Positions 5,964-6,008 of a stretch of DNA of 6,008 bases are shown piece after piece; position 1 is the first letter of the stretch; each line of letters begins with the position of its first letter. Both the position numbers and the translations under genes were made by a program. The stretch is from NCBI GenBank assembly GCA_026645635.1, contig JAPKMV010000237.1, positions 1 through 6,008 on the forward strand, in the 5' to 3' direction. The stretch is from Caldilineaceae bacterium (GTDB taxonomy: Bacteria > Chloroflexota > Anaerolineae > Caldilineales > Caldilineaceae). The notes beneath the pieces are model-generated. The model searched no databases. It worked only from the letters and a program-made list of their open reading frames with translations, and was not told the origin of the DNA.

Positions 5964-6008
5964 TCACTCACCGAGCACGGCCAGCATCGCTTCTTTGTCG
6001 ATAATCTT
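5964..6008 (-). CDS. C-terminal end of a convergent gene, unidentified
   Basis: On the - strand the frame entering at 6008 reads KIIDKEAMLAVLGE and stops at TGA (5966-5964), directly followed by a second TGA (5963-5961). It ends just before the 28-bp hairpin. Its composition and the tandem stops suggest a real C-terminus, but fourteen residues are too few to name a family. The other two - strand frames here read poorly as protein. Confidence 0.4.
   Translation of the reverse strand, partial: KIIDKEAMLAVLGE

Overview
This window reads as a high-GC bacterial chromosome segment. It carries the conserved translation/transcription block tuf - tRNA-Trp - secE - nusG - rplK - rplA - rplJ - rplL, all on the + strand, followed by a small redox-type gene pair and the tail of a convergent gene. 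I cannot place the organism exactly. The gene order, the GC content and gene-end palindromes built from short tandem repeats are compatible with Chloroflexota (Caldilinea- or Anaerolinea-like). This is a weak inference that rests on my memory of such genomes.

Layout: 1-745 is the 3' part of tuf (EF-Tu), entering from outside the window. 754-801 is a heptamer-built hairpin. 816-888 is tRNA-Trp(CCA), with an intrinsic terminator at 898-930. 963-1181 is secE and 1298-1984 is nusG, with a GTG start and an acidic N-terminal extension. 2014-2063 is a structured leader ahead of rplK (2081-2506), and a second small structure at 2539-2571 precedes rplA (2585-3310). Both resemble the L1-binding part of 23S rRNA and could be autoregulatory sites. 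3314-3370 is a 22-bp perfect hairpin ending the rplKA unit. A sigma70-like promoter (3393-3421), an L10 leader (about 3436-3512) and a strong terminator-attenuator (3574-3607) then precede rplJ (3632-4162, TTG start) and rplL (4259-4639), which ends at a strong terminator (4664-4720). rpoB does not follow rplL here.

4757-5266 encodes a DinB-superfamily four-helix protein. Seventeen bases later, 5284-5901 encodes a DsbA/FrnE-type thioredoxin-fold oxidoreductase.

The most exciting point is in that last gene. Its reading frame is intact except for one TGA, which falls exactly on the first Cys codon of the CPWC active site. The TGA is followed by C and by a stem-loop with a GUU apical loop, 25 nt downstream, inside a longer nested hairpin. 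This is the arrangement of a bacterial SECIS element, so the protein is best read as a selenoprotein with a Sec-Pro-Trp-Cys active site rather than a pseudogene. A 28-bp perfect hairpin (5898-5959) that starts in the stop codon of this gene separates it from a convergent partial gene on the - strand.

The ribosomal part works as a set of feedback-controlled units: L1 probably controls rplKA, and the L10-(L12)n complex controls rplJL by attenuation. tuf, tRNA-Trp, secE and nusG supply elongation, Trp decoding, export and transcription-elongation functions.
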